A program made the position numbers and the translations under genes. From contig NC_079147.1 of the NCBI RefSeq assembly GCF_945859685.1, positions 178,543,174 through 178,607,173 on the forward strand: DNA of 64,000 nt, read 5' to 3'. The notes under the pieces were generated by a model. The model saw only the letters and a list, made by a program, of their open reading frames with translations. It was not told where the DNA came from and searched no databases. Positions 60,946-64,000 of this stretch are shown here, one piece after another. This stretch comes from Eupeodes corollae (taxonomy: Eukaryota > Arthropoda > Insecta > Diptera > Syrphidae). Position 1 is the stretch's first letter. Each line of letters begins with the position of its first letter.

Positions 60946-61329
60946 TTACTTTACAACAAGTTTAATCTCCCTTTTTGCTAACCATCCGTGACAATTCTCA
61001 CTGCGGCCTCAAAATTCTGGAAGAGTTGATTAGAAACCTGGACCATCAGCCAGTCAGCCAGTGACCTGCTCTTCTTGCATTTTGGGAAAGCAAATTTAAC
61101 AGGTTTAACCAAAGTGTGCGAAAGGATTTCACAACAACGAACTGTGCGAGGGTTGGCCCACACATTTGTTGAACAATATCGTCAAGGCGTGAAGACCATA
61201 CCCATGCCCAACAATATGTGTAGGAAAGACACACCAACTTTAACTTAGTATGGCCGAGGGCCCATCATAAAGTGTCAACGATAGAAAATCACTCCAATAA
61301 TATTTTAATAACTTTCATTTTAATTATAG

Positions 61330-61460
61330 GCTTGGCTACCGACTTGATAGGCTTGGCTACCGATGATCGCAGTTTTTTAGATTACGCCCAAAACCTGGAG
61401 ACGAACGAAAACTGTGTGAAGGTGGAAGGACTACGATAGCTGTTGGGGAAGTCGCAAAAG
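61330..61460 (+). other. Candidate orphan exon
   Basis: A T-rich stretch and TTATAG precede position 61330, and AAAAG/GTAAGTAT, a near-perfect donor, follows 61460. The 131-bp interval is richer in GC than its flanks. One frame is open from 61367 to the donor (31 codons, SQFFRLRPKPGDERKLCEGG and on). All frames have stops in the first 40 bases, so it would be a first coding exon or non-coding. A 17-base direct repeat (ATAGGCTTGGCTACCGA, offset 21) spans the acceptor. No partner exon found. Confidence 0.2.
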
Positions 61461-61721
61461 GTAAGTATAGTGTTTTCTTTGTTTAATCTAAGAATTTTGC
61501 TTTTTTTTGTGTTCTTCATTTTTTTCTAATTCGTCCTTTTGACCTTCGCGTCAAAAGTCTGTTTCCACGGTAGTACGGGAAATGTTTAACCGTTTGATTT
61601 TTTTCTTTGTCAAAAATTTTCTTGGAACATTTTTTCTTGGTTGTGTTTTACGAATTTTGTTTGATAACTAATAACTTTCGAGCTTTATATTATTTATCGA
61701 GATTCAGTTGTTATTTTGTTT

Positions 61722-62159
61722 TCATAAAAGATCCTGGTTTTTAATCCCGGCTTCAGCCAAGGTTTTCCAAGCAATAAAAGATAATTTTACTTTCCCATCT
61801 GGATAATAAATCAACTCTTTTATTTCATAACTTCGTTTGAATACTAATTTTTTAGCTCTTGGTTTTGGTAAACATCCATTAAAAATATTCCAGGCGTCCA
61901 TGGTAATTAATACGACTTGCTGAAATTCACCCCTCCGTATTTCGATATCATTTTGATATCAATTTTATTGATAACCACGATTAATAAAATATTCACCTAA
62001 TCGAAACCCCCCCTCAAGCTGAGCTTCCGTGCTGGCAATACTTTTATTGCTACCTGTGGTGAATTCTTTCACCTGCTTGACATATCGACTAAAGTTTCTC
62101 ATAATTTGTCAAATTAATTCTCGCGGCGCACCAGGTACTCCAATTTGAATTAATTTAAT
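61722..62159 (-). pseudogene. Unidentified coding relic, 146 codons with three in-frame stops
   Basis: One minus-strand frame reads as plausible protein for 146 codons, ending at a TGA at 61724-61722. In-frame stops lie at 62111-62109 (TGA), 61967-61965 (TAA) and 61961-61959 (TGA). Readable stretches include GVPGAPRELI, MRNFSRYVKQVKEF, TEAQLEGGFRLGEYFINRGY, TMDAWNIFNGCLPKPRAKKL and YYPDGKVKLSFIAWKTLAEA. Residue use is balanced (Trp, Gly, Pro, Asp), unlike the neighbouring AT-rich frames. TTATTCTTAG just upstream could be a splice acceptor. I do not recognise the family; a host pseudogene exon, transposon or old viral insert are all possible. Confidence 0.45.
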
Positions 62160-62382
62160 CTAAGAATAATAAAGACAAACAAAAAAGAATTTATAATCGC
62201 GTACCGTCGTAGTTTATATTGGATTCGAAAACCCAAAAGTGTTGAAATTATAGCATTCCTTTTTAAACAACCTATTAGTTTCATAAGTTCTTTACTCTAT
62301 TGATAAAGTCTACTTAATTATCAACCTCCTCTGTATGAATAGAAATAAAACATTTTTGAAGTGAGATCCCTTTAAAAAACAA

Positions 62383-63412
62383 AGAGGCTGGGATGCGACC
62401 CACACTGATAACTTCTCATCCTGTCTTCCGATTTGTCTGCTTAAAAGTTTGTCTATATGTACTCGTATCAATTTTTACCAAATTTTGTAGATTTTATTTT
62501 TTATGGAAAAACTGACTGTTGAATTTTTATACACAAATAACTGAATATCGAAAACAATATTTTCTGTGAAATAAATAAGTTTGAAACCAATATTTTTAAT
62601 TTTTGAAAAACTATTTGAGTCGAAAGTAAATTTTAACCAAGTTTTAGTATTGTTTTTTTAGAGTTTTATTTTTTGTAAAAAAAACTGTCAACTCGATTTT
62701 TTTTCAAAAATTTACTAAATGTTAAAAAACAATATTTCTTATTAACAAAATTAGATTGAAGCCAATATTTTAAATTTTTGAAAAGATATTTGAGTCGAAA
62801 ATCAATTTTTACCAACTTTTGTTAAATTTTGTTTAGGTTTTTAATTTTTTGTACAAAAACTGTCAATTCGATTTTTCTCAACATTTTTCAGAATGTTTAA
62901 ATCAATATTTCTTATAAGATAAATAAGTTTGAACCCTAAATTTCAAGTTTTTGAAAAGATATTTGAATCGATATTCAATTTTTACCAACTTTGAGTAATG
63001 ATTTTTTTAGATTTTTATTTTTTATAAAAAAACTGTCAATTCGATTTTTCTCAAAATCTTATCAGATGTCAAAAACATTATTCTTCGTTGCACAAAATTG
63101 TTTTGGAGATGAAATCATATTTTATTCGTAAAATTTTGGAGGTGACAAATTTTTTTTTCAGATTTTTTGATTTATAAAAAAAACCGTTACATTGATTTTT
63201 TTTTTCAAAAAATATACTTCTTTGATATAACGTTACAATATATTATATACAATTTATTTCAAGTCTCTAGCGTTTTTGGTTCGCAAGATAGTTAGGGTTA
63301 ACCAAAATTTTCAGCTTTTTTTCAAACTGCTACCTGCTGCAAGCCTTGAGAAATGTCAAAATTTTCAAATTGACAAATCGGACCCATTACAATAACTTCC
63401 TATGGGAAGTTA
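62383..63412 (+). repeat. Interspersed array repeat, copy 4
   Basis: Begins AGAGGCTGGGATGCGACCCA, ends with the palindrome AACTTCCTATGGGAAGTT (63395-63412, one central mismatch allowed). Unit landmark ACTGTCAATTCG-type words start at 62511, 62684, 62859, 63032 and 63182, giving spacings of 173, 175, 173 and 150. TTAAAAAACA occurs at 62372-62381 and 63410-63419, a possible 10-bp flanking duplication. The 450-bp unique block of copy 1 is shortened. Confidence 0.92.
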
Positions 63413-63419
63413 AAAAACA

Positions 63420-64000
63420 CTTAACTAACTTAAATGTGAAAATGCATCTTGTTGAACGTCAATTTTGTAATTCCCACATTTTTCATTCTTCATATTCTTA
63501 AGAATTCCATCTGCTATAATTCCTAAGTTAAACAAAGTTCGAACTTTCCCTTATAAAGAAAATCTACCATCGCACGTACTATGTTCAATAAACCCATTAA
63601 ATACGACAAGGAGTTAGTTTTCCATAAATCCAACAATTTATATTTTGCCGCAACATCATAAAGCTTTTTTTTCCAAGAATACTATACAAACTCATTGTGA
63701 CTGTTAATTTGTGACCCTATCACCAAGCCCATATACCTAACCTACTCACCACCAGCATCACCAACAACCGCAAAGTAATGACAAAGGCAAAGTAAAAAAA
63801 AAAAAAAAACTAGAAGAAAGTATTACAAATATAATTTGTGGAGTAATTTCCTACTCATACATTCATAGAAACACACACACACAAATCCTGTGACAAATGC
63901 CCTTAATTCTGTTGCTTTGCTGTATCCTGTGTGTTCCTTAGAGAAGTTTGCTTATGATGCTATGATTGTAGTTAGGTTAAAGGCAAAACATTCTCTAGGG
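63420..64000. other. No recognisable gene
   Basis: AT-rich spacer with an A-run at 63793-63810 and a short (CA)n at 63871-63882. Nothing conserved seen. Confidence 0.5.

Overview
The window reads as non-genic DNA from an insect, most likely a fly (Diptera). It is AT-rich with microsatellites and carries Jockey, R1, RTE and CR1-like LINEs together with Tc1, mariner and pogo relics. Species cannot be fixed from the sequence. I found no intact host gene, rRNA gene, tRNA gene or CRISPR array. Almost every recognisable protein segment belongs to a broken transposable element. Clade names rest on motifs remembered from the families, not on a search.

Layout. 0-9 kb: a SINE 3' end, an RNase H-bearing LINE with a 251-bp tandem duplication, an RTE relic, and a pogo/Tigger element split by a LINE. 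9-20 kb: a CR1-like LINE, a tRNA-type SINE, a second pogo relic, an interspersed repeat built from ~174-bp units with a palindromic end, a LINE of another clade and a Tc1 relic. 20-30 kb: a LINE cut by that same repeat family, RTE pieces, a candidate 5S rRNA-derived SINE and two minus-strand LINEs, one holding a SINE. 30-38 kb: a Jockey gag split by a CR1-like LINE, an RTE and a mariner relic, and a LINE split by the RNase H element with a perfect 12-bp target duplication. 40-45 kb: a LINE, a long (TAA)n tract abutting an R1-like LINE, and another array repeat holding a SINE. 47-55 kb: a long Jockey copy followed by two minus-strand LINEs. 57-61 kb: a mariner-like transposase split by an RTE. 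61-64 kb: a candidate orphan exon, an unidentified minus-strand coding relic and a fourth array repeat.

How the parts relate. The tRNA-type SINE and the RTE at 58-60 kb end in nearly the same 33 bases, which suggests the SINE uses RTE machinery. Several nested insertions have readable junctions and give a relative order of invasion. The less explained items are the 5S-headed repeat, the array repeat family and the coding relic at 61.7-62.2 kb.
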